Part shown: positions 17,004-24,763 of the stretch, in pieces
Numbering within the stretch: position 1 is the stretch's first letter
Layout: every line of letters begins with the position of its first letter
Assembly (NCBI RefSeq): GCF_041081105.1
Contig: NZ_CP163528.1
Span: forward strand, 2,852,001-2,916,000
DNA: 64,000 nt
Source of the DNA: Promicromonospora sp. Populi
GTDB lineage: Bacteria > Actinomycetota > Actinomycetes > Actinomycetales > Cellulomonadaceae
Direction of reading: 5' to 3'
Notes under the pieces: generated by a model
What the model saw: the letters and a program-made list of their open reading frames with translations, nothing else
Database searches by the model: none
Told to the model about the DNA's origin: nothing
Program-made: the position numbers and the translations under genes

Positions 17004-18239
17004 TCAAAGCTCGACCATGGCCTCCTCGGGTGTGCCCTCGACCTGCTTCGCGACCCGGTTCCAGCGCTGCCAGAGCACCCGTTCCCCGAGTGGGCGAGCC
17101 ATGAGGTGGGCCGTCACCAAGAAAACGACCACGCCGACGAGCAGGACGGCCGCCGCGACCCAGAACGGTGCCGCGGGTCCGACGGCCTCGGCGAGCAGGC
17201 CGGCCACTACCGGGGCGGGAGCCGCGAAGCCCCACCGGACCAGGTTGAACGCGCCGGTGGTGACGCGACGGTCCGGGTCGCCGAGGGCGAGGGACAGGTC
17301 GGTGAGGTTCGCGTTCGCGATACCCATGAACACACCGGCCACGATGGTCGCGACGATCGAGCCGGCGGTCCCGACCCCGATCGCGAGCACAGCCACGCAG
17401 GCAAGCACGCCGACGACGGCGACGCCGACCGTCTGCACGAACCCGATCGCGTGCGCCAGCCGGTGGCCGACCGCGAGGATGCCGACGGCCACACCGATAC
17501 CCCAGGCGGTGAAGACCAGGCCGAGCGGCACGACGTCGAGCCCGAGGAACACCGGCACGTACCCGAGCACCACGAAGAACACGAAGTTGTAGGCAGCGGT
17601 CACGACCGCGAGCGCCAGGAAGCCCGGCTTGCGGAACAGCCCGAAGATCTGGCCCACCTGCAGCGGAGCGGGCTTCTCAGCCGGGTCCTTGAGCCGGGTG
17701 ACGGAGACCAGCAGGGCGACGATCATGAGCAGACCGCAGACGAAGAACGGCACCCGCCAGCTGATGTACCCCAGGAGCCCGCCGATCAGCGGCCCGATCG
17801 CGAACCCGAGCCCCACGCAGGTCTCGAACAGGCCCACCACCCACTCCCGGTCCTTCGCGAGCGAGACCAGCAGCACCATGGCGGTGGCGAAGAACATCGC
17901 GTTGCCGAGGCCCCACACCCCACGGAGCACCGCGAGCTGGATGATGTTGCCGCTCAGCGCGGCCAGCACCGCCGCGATCGCCACCAGCGTGACGCCGGCC
18001 GCCAGGATCTTCTTGTACCCGAACCTCCCCGTCGCCATCACCGCGGGGATCATGCCGATCGCCATGACCGCGATGTACGCGGTGAACAGCAGCTCGATCT
18101 CCCAGATGGTGGCGCCGATCTCCGCGCCGATGACGGGCAGGATCGGGTCCACGACCGCGATCCCCGCGATGGCGAAGAACGCGGTCATTGCCGTGGCGTA
18201 GATGGCTGTCTTGTTCGGCTCGTCGCGCGTGGTAGCCAC
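17004..18239 (-). CDS. MFS transporter
   Basis: 411 residues with 12 predicted membrane helices. The N-terminal half has the drug-antiporter pattern (DPILPVIGAEIGATIWEIE in helix 1, GRFGYKKIL as motif A between helices 2 and 3, and VGLGFAIGPLIGGLLG as motif C in helix 5), which marks proton-coupled drug exporters. It is divergent from a MarR-type regulator, 60 bases apart, and their shared region holds a perfect inverted repeat. That arrangement predicts MarR repression of this pump, released by the pump's substrate. Confidence 0.93.
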   Translation of the reverse strand: MATTRDEPNKTAIYATAMTAFFAIAGIAVVDPILPVIGAEIGATIWEIELLFTAYIAVMAIGMIPAVMATGRFGYKKILAAGVTLVAIAAVLAALSGNIIQLAVLRGVWGLGNAMFFATAMVLLVSLAKDREWVVGLFETCVGLGFAIGPLIGGLLGYISWRVPFFVCGLLMIVALLVSVTRLKDPAEKPAPLQVGQIFGLFRKPGFLALAVVTAAYNFVFFVVLGYVPVFLGLDVVPLGLVFTAWGIGVAVGILAVGHRLAHAIGFVQTVGVAVVGVLACVAVLAIGVGTAGSIVATIVAGVFMGIANANLTDLSLALGDPDRRVTTGAFNLVRWGFAAPAPVVAGLLAEAVGPAAPFWVAAAVLLVGVVVFLVTAHLMARPLGERVLWQRWNRVAKQVEGTPEEAMVEL

Positions 18240-18260
18240 ACAAACCCCCTCAAATCAATT

Positions 18261-18292
18261 TACCTGTACCGTGCAGGTATATGCCTGTAGGC
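18261..18292. promoter_or_regulatory. MarR operator candidates
   Basis: TACCTG and CAGGTA (18261-18266, 18274-18279) form an inverted repeat with a 7-base centre; a second palindrome GCCTGTAGGC is at 18283-18292, 8 bases before the MarR start. Position between divergent pump and MarR gene suggests a shared operator. Confidence 0.6.
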
Positions 18293-18299
18293 TACACCT

Positions 18300-18791
18300 A
18301 TGTCGAAGACGACGGAAGAGGGCGGCGAGGACGCGCTGCCCGACGACCGCACGTTGTCCCGGGTCGAGCTACAGCTCGCGCTCCTGCTGCGGCGCGCGGA
18401 GCGCGCTGGTGCGATCCGCGCGGGCCACACCCCCGCGCTCGAGCGATCGGGCTACCTGCTGCTCCAGGCGCTCACGACCCAGGGCCCGCTCGGCATCAAC
18501 GCGCTCGCCGTGCGCCAGGGACTCGACGCGTCCACCGTGACACGCCAGGTGGTCAGCCTGGAACGGGCCGGGTTCGCCCGGCGGGACCGCGACCCGGACG
18601 ACGGGCGGGCCGTGCTGGTGGAGGCCACGCCGGCGGGCGAGGCCCAGCTGGAGCGCGAGCGCACGCGGCGCATCGCCATGTACGACCGGATCCTCTCCGA
18701 CTGGTCTCCCTTCGAGCGCGCCCTGCTCGCGGAGCTGCTGGAGCGGCTCAACCAGGACATGGACGCTTTCCGGCGCGACCCGGACGACTGA
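18300..18791 (+). CDS. MarR-family transcriptional regulator
   Basis: 163 residues. The winged helix-turn-helix is central: GPLGINALAVRQGLDASTVT recognises DNA and RRDRDPDDGRAVLVEAT is the wing with the conserved Asp-x-Arg. Helical ends make the dimer interface. The start ATG 18300 has no Shine-Dalgarno sequence and lies just after the second palindrome, so the message may be leaderless. It is divergent from an MFS pump it probably represses. Confidence 0.93.
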   Translation: MSKTTEEGGEDALPDDRTLSRVELQLALLLRRAERAGAIRAGHTPALERSGYLLLQALTTQGPLGINALAVRQGLDASTVTRQVVSLERAGFARRDRDPDDGRAVLVEATPAGEAQLERERTRRIAMYDRILSDWSPFERALLAELLERLNQDMDAFRRDPDD

Positions 18792-18810
18792 GCACCGTCC
18801 AAAGAACTCG

Positions 18811-18853
18811 TTGCAAACATATCCTTGCAAAGAAGTGTTGGCGTGCGTAGGGT
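18811..18853 (+). promoter_or_regulatory. SigA-type promoter with TTGCAAA direct repeats
   Basis: TTGCAA (18825-18830) and TAGGGT (18848-18853) are separated by 17 bases and lead to the small gene at 18890. TTGCAAA occurs twice, at 18811-18817 and 18825-18831, 14 bases apart; the second overlaps the -35 element, as an operator for a repressor would. Confidence 0.55.
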
Positions 18854-18889
18854 GGGCATATCAGCCAACCCCGAGCCAGGAGAACCTCG

Positions 18890-19105
18890 ATGAGCGTCTA
18901 CGCACCGGCCGCCCGCTCCGTCTTCCCCCAGTCCGTCGAGCTGCGTCGCACGGCCCCGTCCGCTGCCGCCCGGCGACCCGTCGCGCAGAGCCCGCGCGAC
19001 CGTGAGGCACAGCGCCGTGAGATCGAGCGTGCCGCCCGCCAACGTGCCCAGGCAGAGCGCGTACGGGACAACCTGGCGGCGCGCCACCCCCTCTCCCTGC
19101 GGTGA
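18890..19105 (+). CDS. Small basic hypothetical protein
   Basis: 71 residues, not recognised. Start ATG 18890 has AGGAG 7 bases upstream and a promoter-like TTGCAA-17-TAGGGT before it, so expression is well supported. The C-terminal half (RDREAQRREIERAARQRAQA and onward) is strongly charged and helix-forming, rich in Arg, Ala, Glu and Gln; the N-terminal part is Ala/Pro/Ser-rich. No signal peptide or membrane segment. It precedes an ArsR-type regulator by 41 bases on the same strand and may share a transcript with it. Confidence 0.7.
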   Translation: MSVYAPAARSVFPQSVELRRTAPSAAARRPVAQSPRDREAQRREIERAARQRAQAERVRDNLAARHPLSLR

Positions 19106-19146
19106 GCGTCCGGTCTCGCTGACGGGGAGTGGGTAACGTCCTGTCC

Positions 19147-19851
19147 ATGGCGACAGCACGCAAGGACTCACCGGGACAGCCAACAGGGCAGGACGCTCCA
19201 GACCTGTCGGCGCCGCCCGCGTTGCGCGTCGCACCGGACCGGGCCGACCTCTCGACCGCGGGCCCGCCCGCGGAGCTGGGCCCCGAGGCTCTGCGCGCGC
19301 TCGCCCATCCCCTGCGCATCCGCATCCTCGACCTCCTGCCGATCCGCGGGCCGCTCACGGCCAGCAAGCTGGGTGAGATCGTCGGCGAGTCCAGCGGCTC
19401 GACGAGCTATCACCTGCGCCAGCTCGCCAAGCACGGCCTTGTCCGCGAGGTCGAGGGCAAGGGCACCGCGCGCGAGCGCTGGTGGGAACGCACACCTGGC
19501 GGGTTCAGCATCTCCAGCGCGGGAAAGGACTCGGCAGTCGGCCGGCAGACCGCCGAGGCCGTCAACATGGAGTTCCTGCGCCTGCGCCACGAGAGAGTGA
19601 TGGCCTTCGTCCGCGCAGGACAGGACATGGACGACGAGACCCTGAACTCGTGGCTGGGGACCGCCACCTTCTTCACGAGCAACAAGTGGGCCACACCCGA
19701 ACAGATGGCGGCAGTGGTCAAGGCGTGGGACCAGTTCGTCGCCGAGCACATCGAACCGTTGAGCAGCCAGGAAGGTGTACCCGGGGCCCTGCCGTTCGAG
19801 GTCCATTTCGACGCCTTCTCGGCGGTCGACGCGGAGGGCAACCCGCTCTGA
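19147..19851 (+). CDS. ArsR-type winged-helix transcriptional regulator
   Basis: 234 residues from ATG 19147 (GTG 19129 is an alternative; neither has well-placed Shine-Dalgarno). The HTH of the ArsR/HTH_20 class spans about residues 40-110: EALRALAHPLRIRILDLL, then LGEIVGESSGSTSYHLRQL as the recognition region and HGLVREVEGKGTARERWWE as the wing. There is no Cys metal site of the CadC/SmtB kind, so it probably senses something other than metal. The remaining 120 residues are helical. It may act on the TTGCAAA repeats before the small gene upstream. Confidence 0.88.
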   Translation: MATARKDSPGQPTGQDAPDLSAPPALRVAPDRADLSTAGPPAELGPEALRALAHPLRIRILDLLPIRGPLTASKLGEIVGESSGSTSYHLRQLAKHGLVREVEGKGTARERWWERTPGGFSISSAGKDSAVGRQTAEAVNMEFLRLRHERVMAFVRAGQDMDDETLNSWLGTATFFTSNKWATPEQMAAVVKAWDQFVAEHIEPLSSQEGVPGALPFEVHFDAFSAVDAEGNPL

Positions 19852-19890
19852 CGCGGCCGTCGAGGCGCCGCGTCCGGAGCTGACCTTGCG

Positions 19891-19924
19891 TCTCTGCCGT
19901 CAGCAGATCTGCGGCGGGCAGAGA
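19891..19924. promoter_or_regulatory. Nested inverted repeat upstream of clpP
   Basis: TCTCTGCC (19891-19898) and GGCAGAGA (19917-19924) flank the inner palindrome GCAGATCTGC (19903-19912). It lies between the ArsR stop and the clpP start 40 bases later, so it can be a clpP operator or a terminator for arsR. Confidence 0.5.
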
Positions 19925-19963
19925 TCCCTGTGCGTCGAGCGGCCGCCCCGTCATGGTGGGCGT

Positions 19964-20566
19964 ATGACCGAGACCATCCAGGCCCAGCCCTTCGAAGACC
20001 ACCTCGCCGCACGGCTGCTGCACCAGCGGATCGTGCTGATCGGCAGCGAGATCGACGACGCCGTCGCCAACCGCGTGACCGCGCAGCTCCTGCTGATCTC
20101 TGCTGAGGACTCAGCGGCCGACATCAGCCTCTACATCAACTCCCCCGGCGGCTCCATCAGCGCCGGCCTCGCCGTCTACGACACCATGAAGCTGCTGCCG
20201 AACGACGTCTCGACGGTTGCCGTCGGGTTCGCCGGGAGCATGGGCCAGTTCCTGCTCGCCTCGGGCACCCCGGGCAAGCGCTATGCGCTGCCGCACGCGC
20301 GGATCATGATGCACCAGCCGGCGGGCGGCATCGGTGGCACGGCGACCGACGTCGTCATCCAGGCCGAGAACATCCGGTACGTCAAGGACGTGGTGACCCG
20401 GCTGCAGTCCGAGCACACCGGCCAGAGCGTCGAGACGATCGCCGCGGACTCGGAGCGCGACCGCTGGTTCACCGCCGAGCAGGCGCTGGCCTACGGGATG
20501 ATCGACAAGATCGTGGACCAGGTGAACGACGTCCGGCCGGGCGGCAGGCGGCGCGCCGGTCTCTGA
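19964..20566 (+). CDS. clpP: ATP-dependent Clp protease proteolytic subunit (ClpP paralogue)
   Basis: 200 residues. The catalytic triad is Ser92 (GFAGSMGQ), His117 (LPHARIMMHQP) and Asp166 (DSERDRW), with exactly the 25 and 49 residue spacing of E. coli ClpP. The SLYINSPGGSISAG strand that lines the active site is intact. It is the serine peptidase core that works with ClpX or ClpC ATPases. No second clpP or clpX is adjacent, whereas the housekeeping actinobacterial clpP1P2-clpX operon is tandem, so this is probably an extra paralogue. A ClgR-like gene faces it. ATG 19964 lacks an obvious ribosome site. Confidence 0.93.
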   Translation: MTETIQAQPFEDHLAARLLHQRIVLIGSEIDDAVANRVTAQLLLISAEDSAADISLYINSPGGSISAGLAVYDTMKLLPNDVSTVAVGFAGSMGQFLLASGTPGKRYALPHARIMMHQPAGGIGGTATDVVIQAENIRYVKDVVTRLQSEHTGQSVETIAADSERDRWFTAEQALAYGMIDKIVDQVNDVRPGGRRRAGL

Positions 20567-20607
20567 GGTCTCTGACCGGCGCGGTCCTCAGGGTTCTGAC
20601 GGAAGCC

Positions 20608-21102
20608 TCAGGCCGCCAGCAGCACGGCCTCGCCTCGCCGCCCGACGGCGGAGGTGCTGGCCGGCGCCGCCTGCCCTGTCTGCAGGGGGTGGCGGGACGA
20701 CGAGAACCCTGCGGTACGACGGGCAGCGGACGACAGGACGCGAACTCGGCGGCTCTCCTCCTGCGCCGCCAACGCGAGCGCGAGCTCTGCCCACGCGCGC
20801 TCCACCAGGTCGACGAGGCGCATGCCGAGCGCATCGCAGACCGCGGCGAGCACCTCGGAGGATGCCTCCTTGCGCCCCCGTTCGACCTCGGACAGGTAGG
20901 CGGTCGAGACCCGGGCGTCCGTGGCGACGTCTGCCAGTGTGCGGCGCTGCTCACGGCGCGTACGCCGCAGGATGCCACCCACCAGGTCACGCAACAGTGG
21001 TTCGCGGGTGTGTTCCAGCGTTCCGGGTCTGCTTCCCGGTGCGCCGTCGTCCGTGGTGCCGAGCCCAGCAGTACGTGCAGTACCTATTGAGATCATTGCC
21101 AT
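20608..21102 (-). CDS. XRE-family regulator, ClgR-like
   Basis: 164 residues from ATG 21102 (GGGAG upstream); ATG 21096 is an alternative. The Xre helix-turn-helix ([20 protein letters not shown] followed by [20 protein letters not shown]) closely fits ClgR, the actinobacterial activator of clp and other protease genes. The C-terminal half is Ala/Arg/Ser-rich and ends LLAA. Streptomyces ClgR is itself a ClpP substrate marked by a C-terminal Ala-Ala, so the ending is meaningful. It converges on the clpP paralogue, with the two stops 41 bases apart. Whether this is the main ClgR or a paralogue is uncertain. Confidence 0.75.
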   Translation of the reverse strand: MAMISIGTARTAGLGTTDDGAPGSRPGTLEHTREPLLRDLVGGILRRTRREQRRTLADVATDARVSTAYLSEVERGRKEASSEVLAAVCDALGMRLVDLVERAWAELALALAAQEESRRVRVLSSAARRTAGFSSSRHPLQTGQAAPASTSAVGRRGEAVLLAA

Positions 21103-21280
21103 CCGCCCACTCCCGCCGTTGGTACCCGTCACGCTACCCAACCCCACTGACACTGCGGGTCGTTCCGCCATCTGCTGCTGGCGTAACGCCGCGGGGCTCG
21201 CCACGGATGCGGCCCGGCGCAGCCGGGTGCGTGTCAGTGGCTCCTGGCACGATTGGACCACCGACCAGGAAAGGACAGTG

Positions 21281-23521
21281 GTGTTCGGATCTATCGAGGT
21301 GCGCGGGGCCCGTGAGAACAACCTGCAGGGCGTCTCTGTCGACATCCCCAAGCGGAAGCTCACGGTGTTCACCGGGGTTTCCGGCTCGGGCAAGAGCTCG
21401 CTCGTGTTCGGCACGGTCGCCGCCGAGTCACGGCGGCTGATCGACGAAACCTACTCGGCTTTTCTCCAGGGGTTCATGGCTTCGCGCCCCCGACCCGACG
21501 TCGACACCCTGTCGAACCTGTCGGCGGCGATCGTCGTGGACCAGGAGCCCATGGGGGCCAACGCCCGCTCGACGGTCGGCACCGCCACGGACGCCTACAC
21601 GATGCTGCGTGTGATCTGGTCGCGTCTCGGCCAGCCATATGTCGGCGGGTCGAACGTCTTCTCGTTCAACGACCCGCAGGGCATGTGCGGCACCTGTGAG
21701 GGACTCGGCCGCGTCTCCGCGGTCGACACCGAAGCCCTCGTCGACCGCAGCAAGTCGCTGAACGAGGGCGCCATCACGTTCCCCAACTTCGGCGTCGGCA
21801 CCTGGTACTGGAAGGTCTACGCCGACTCCGGCCTGTTCGATGCAGACAAGCCGCTGGCGGACTACAGCGACATCGAGTGGCACGACCTGATGCACGGCGA
21901 CGAGCGCAAGATCGTCTCCAGCGGCCTCAACCTCACCTACGAGTCCCTGGTCCCCAAGATCACGCGGCTCTACCTGCTCAAGGACGTCGAGTCGATGAAG
22001 GGCGCCATGCGGGCGGCCGTCGACCGGCTCGCGACGTTCACGTCGTGCCCGGACTGCGGCGGCACCCGGCTCAACGACCGGGCCCGGTCGTCGCTCGTCA
22101 AGGGCAAGCACATCGGCGAGGCCGCGGCCATGCAGCTCACGGACCTGGCCGAGCTGGTGCACGACCTCGCGGACCCGAACGTCCAGCCCATCCTCGACGG
22201 CCTCAACGACCTGCTCGCCACGTTCGAGCAGATCGGCCTCGGGTACCTCTCGCTGGACCGGGAGTCGTCGTCGCTGTCCGGGGGCGAGGCACAGCGCACC
22301 AAGATGGTGCGGCACATGGGTTCCGCCCTGACGGACATGACCTACGTGTTCGACGAGCCGACCATCGGCCTGCACCCGCACGACGTGCGGCAGATGAACG
22401 CCCTGCTCCAGCGCCTGCGGGACAAGGGCAACACGGTGCTCGTCGTGGAGCACAAGCCCGAGGTGATGGCGGCTGCGGACCACCTCGTCGACATGGGGCC
22501 GGGCGCCGGGACCCACGGCGGCACGGTGGTCTACCAGGGCGACATCGAAGGGCTCCGGAACTCCGGCACGGCCACGGGCAAGCACCTGGACCGAGCCGTC
22601 GCCCTCAAGGCCACGCCCCGCACGCCGACGGGGGTGCTCCGGATCGAGCACGCGAACCTGCACAACCTCCAGGACGTCTCGGTCGAGGTCCCGCTCGGTG
22701 TGCTCGTCGCGGTGACGGGTGTGGCTGGTTCGGGCAAGAGCTCGCTCATCCACGGCTGCCTGCCGCGCGACGGCGTCACCTTTGTGGACCAGTCGGTCAT
22801 CCGCGGGTCGCGGCGCTCCAACCCCGCCACCTACACGGGGATCCTCGAACCCATCCGCAAGCAGTACGCGCGCGCGAACGGGGTCAAGCCCGCGCTGTTC
22901 AGCGCGAACTCGGCCGGTGCGTGCCCGGCGTGCAAGGGCGTGGGCCTCATCTACACGGACCTCGCCTTCATGGCGGGCGTCGCCAGCTTGTGCGAGGCCT
23001 GCGGGGGCAAGCGGTTCACCGACGAGGTGCTGGGTTACACCCTGCGCGGCAAGAGCATCGCCGACGTGCTCGACATGTCCGTCGAGGAGGCCCTCGGCTT
23101 CTTCACGGAGAAGTCGGTGCTCCCGATGCTGTCCCGCCTGTCCGACGTCGGGCTGGACTACATCTCCCTCGGCCAGCACCTCAACACCCTCTCGGGCGGC
23201 GAGCGGCAGCGGCTCAAGCTCGCGATCGAGATGGGCGGCGACACCCCGGCGTTTGTGCTCGACGAGCCCACCGCCGGCCTGCACATGCAGGACGTCGACA
23301 ACCTGGCCGGGCTCCTCGACCGCCTCGTCGACTCCGGGCGGTCCGTCATCGTGGTGGAGCACAACCTGTCGGTTGTCGCCCGTGCGGACTGGGTGATCGA
23401 CATGGGCCCCGGTGGTGGGCACGACGGCGGCCGCGTCGTCTTCGAGGGCACCCCCGCCGACCTGGCGCGTCAGGAGGCGTCGCTGACCGGCCGGCATCTC
23501 GCGGAGCTCGTGGCCGGGTAG
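21281..23521 (+). CDS. UvrA-like ABC ATPase, short form (DrrC-like)
   Basis: 746 residues, clearly shorter than repair UvrA (about 950). GTG 21281 is chosen for AGGAAAGGA 6 bases upstream; GTG 21278 is adjacent. Two ABC cassettes are present: Walker [11 protein letters not shown] and [10 protein letters not shown], signatures [11 protein letters not shown] and [11 protein letters not shown], and Walker B ending in VFDEPT and VLDEPT. Zinc-finger pairs [14 protein letters not shown] and [14 protein letters not shown] remain. The missing length corresponds to part of the UvrB-interaction and insertion regions. Size and layout match DrrC, a UvrA-like protein that gives daunorubicin resistance, so a role against DNA-binding drugs is likely but not shown. 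Confidence 0.9.
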   Translation: MFGSIEVRGARENNLQGVSVDIPKRKLTVFTGVSGSGKSSLVFGTVAAESRRLIDETYSAFLQGFMASRPRPDVDTLSNLSAAIVVDQEPMGANARSTVGTATDAYTMLRVIWSRLGQPYVGGSNVFSFNDPQGMCGTCEGLGRVSAVDTEALVDRSKSLNEGAITFPNFGVGTWYWKVYADSGLFDADKPLADYSDIEWHDLMHGDERKIVSSGLNLTYESLVPKITRLYLLKDVESMKGAMRAAVDRLATFTSCPDCGGTRLNDRARSSLVKGKHIGEAAAMQLTDLAELVHDLADPNVQPILDGLNDLLATFEQIGLGYLSLDRESSSLSGGEAQRTKMVRHMGSALTDMTYVFDEPTIGLHPHDVRQMNALLQRLRDKGNTVLVVEHKPEVMAAADHLVDMGPGAGTHGGTVVYQGDIEGLRNSGTATGKHLDRAVALKATPRTPTGVLRIEHANLHNLQDVSVEVPLGVLVAVTGVAGSGKSSLIHGCLPRDGVTFVDQSVIRGSRRSNPATYTGILEPIRKQYARANGVKPALFSANSAGACPACKGVGLIYTDLAFMAGVASLCEACGGKRFTDEVLGYTLRGKSIADVLDMSVEEALGFFTEKSVLPMLSRLSDVGLDYISLGQHLNTLSGGERQRLKLAIEMGGDTPAFVLDEPTAGLHMQDVDNLAGLLDRLVDSGRSVIVVEHNLSVVARADWVIDMGPGGGHDGGRVVFEGTPADLARQEASLTGRHLAELVAG

Positions 23522-23531
23522 TTTCTCGATC

Positions 23532-24496
23532 ATGACCCCTATGACGGACACCCCGGGAACGGCGGGCCCGGCCTCGGACCTGCCCGACAAGCGGGTCGGG
23601 TTCATCGGCCTCGGCGTCATGGGCCAGCCGATGGCCCTCAACCTCGCCCGCGCCGGCGTCGAGCTGATCGTCTGGAACCGTACGCCTGAGCGGGCGGCGC
23701 CGCTCCGCGCCTCCGGCGCCGTCGTCGCCAATTCTGTGGACGAGGTGTTTGACGGTGCGCCGACGGTGCTCCTGATGCTTGCGAATGAAGAGGTCACCGA
23801 TCAGGTGCTCGGCCGAGGCACCCCCGACTTTGCTCGACGCGTCGCCGGTCATCTGGTCGTCTCGAGCGGCTCCGTCTCACCCGGCTACTCCCGGGGGCTC
23901 GCTGCCGACATCCACAGTGCGGGAGGCAGATTCGTCGAGTCGCCGGTCTCCGGCTCGCGGGGCCGGCCGAGGCCGGGACGCTCATCGGCCTTCTCGGCGG
24001 TGACCAGGACGACGTCGAACAGGCGATCCCGCTGCTCGCCCCGATGACGAACGAGACGATCTGGTGCGGCCCGGTCGGCAACGGGGCGCTGATGAAGCTC
24101 TCGGTGAACCACTACCTCAATGTCACGGTCGCGGCCCTCGCCGAGGCCACCCACTTCGCCGACAGCCACGACCTAGGCCGCGCCCTGTTCCAGAGGGCCA
24201 TCATGGCGGGGCCGATGGCGAGCGAGATCGCCCGAGTGAAGCTGGAGCAGCTCGTCACCGCGGACTTCGAGGTGCGCGCGGCGGTGACCGACGTATTTGC
24301 CAGCACGCGGCTGATCGCGGATGCGGCACGCGGGAGCGGGATCGCCTCACCGTTGCTCGACCTGGCCAGCGACCTCTATCGCGAGACCGTGGAGCACGGC
24401 AACGGGCGACGCGACATGATCGCCGTCATCGACGCCATCGAGGCACGCACCCGTGCTCACGCGGACGGGCAAGAATTAGGCCGCGCTCCCAGCTGA
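23532..24496 (+). pseudogene. 3-hydroxyisobutyrate dehydrogenase-family oxidoreductase, frameshifted
   Basis: Two overlapping frames together encode one beta-hydroxyacid dehydrogenase of about 320 residues. Frame one (23532 onward) carries the Rossmann motif GFIGLGVMGQPMALNLA and the substrate loop FVESPVSGSRG; frame two (through 24496) has the tail with GNGALMKLSVNHYLN, which includes the catalytic lysine of the family. Joining them needs one extra base in the G/C run at 23958-23966, after which the bridge reads PAEAGTLIGLLGG, as in homologues. The gene is therefore broken by a single-base deletion or by a sequence error. It follows the UvrA-like gene by 10 bases. Confidence 0.85.
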
Positions 24497-24540
24497 CGGT
24501 GGCATCAACAGGCTCTCGGCGCACAAGGTCTTCCGCTGGG

Positions 24541-24614
24541 TGCCCCCACCCGGATTCGAACCGGGACTGTGCCGGGTTTAAGCCGGCTGCCTCTGCCAGT
24601 TGGGCTATGGGGGC
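24541..24614 (-). tRNA. tRNA with anticodon UAA, short variable arm
   Basis: The minus strand folds as a full cloverleaf: 7-pair acceptor GCCCCCA/TGGGGGC, D arm with GG, anticodon stem GCCGG/CCGGC, loop CTTAAAC with anticodon TAA (24578-24580), a 5-base variable region and a T arm with TTCGAAT. Discriminator is A; the genome continues CCC, so CCA is not fully encoded. Anticodon UAA would read the leucine codon UUA, yet leucine tRNAs normally have a long variable arm, so identity is uncertain. UUA is rare in high-GC genomes. Confidence 0.8.
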
Positions 24615-24660
24615 CCACCTCAGAGAATACCGAGTTCGGTCAGTTGCACGGCGCCGGCGC

Positions 24661-24728
24661 CGAGTTCGGTCGGTTGCTTCGAGATCGGTCAAGTGATTGA
24701 CCGATCTCGAAGCAACCGACCGAACTCG
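24661..24728. repeat. 32-bp perfect hairpin with GTGA loop
   Basis: Arms 24661-24692 and 24697-24728 are perfectly complementary over 32 bases, closing on a GTGA loop of GNRA type. The first 18 bases of the left arm are also repeated upstream at about 24630-24647 with one change, so part of the element is triplicated. It lies between the NDH-2 gene end and the tRNA, both on the minus strand, and is a strong terminator candidate for NDH-2. Confidence 0.75.
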
Positions 24729-24763
24729 AACCCCGCAGACGACCGGCGCGAAACGCAACCGGG

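Noticed and set aside
24014..24100. Overlap of two frames considered as programmed frameshifting of the oxidoreductase
   Set aside because: There is no slippery heptamer or pseudoknot at the needed site; a simple deletion near 23960 explains it.
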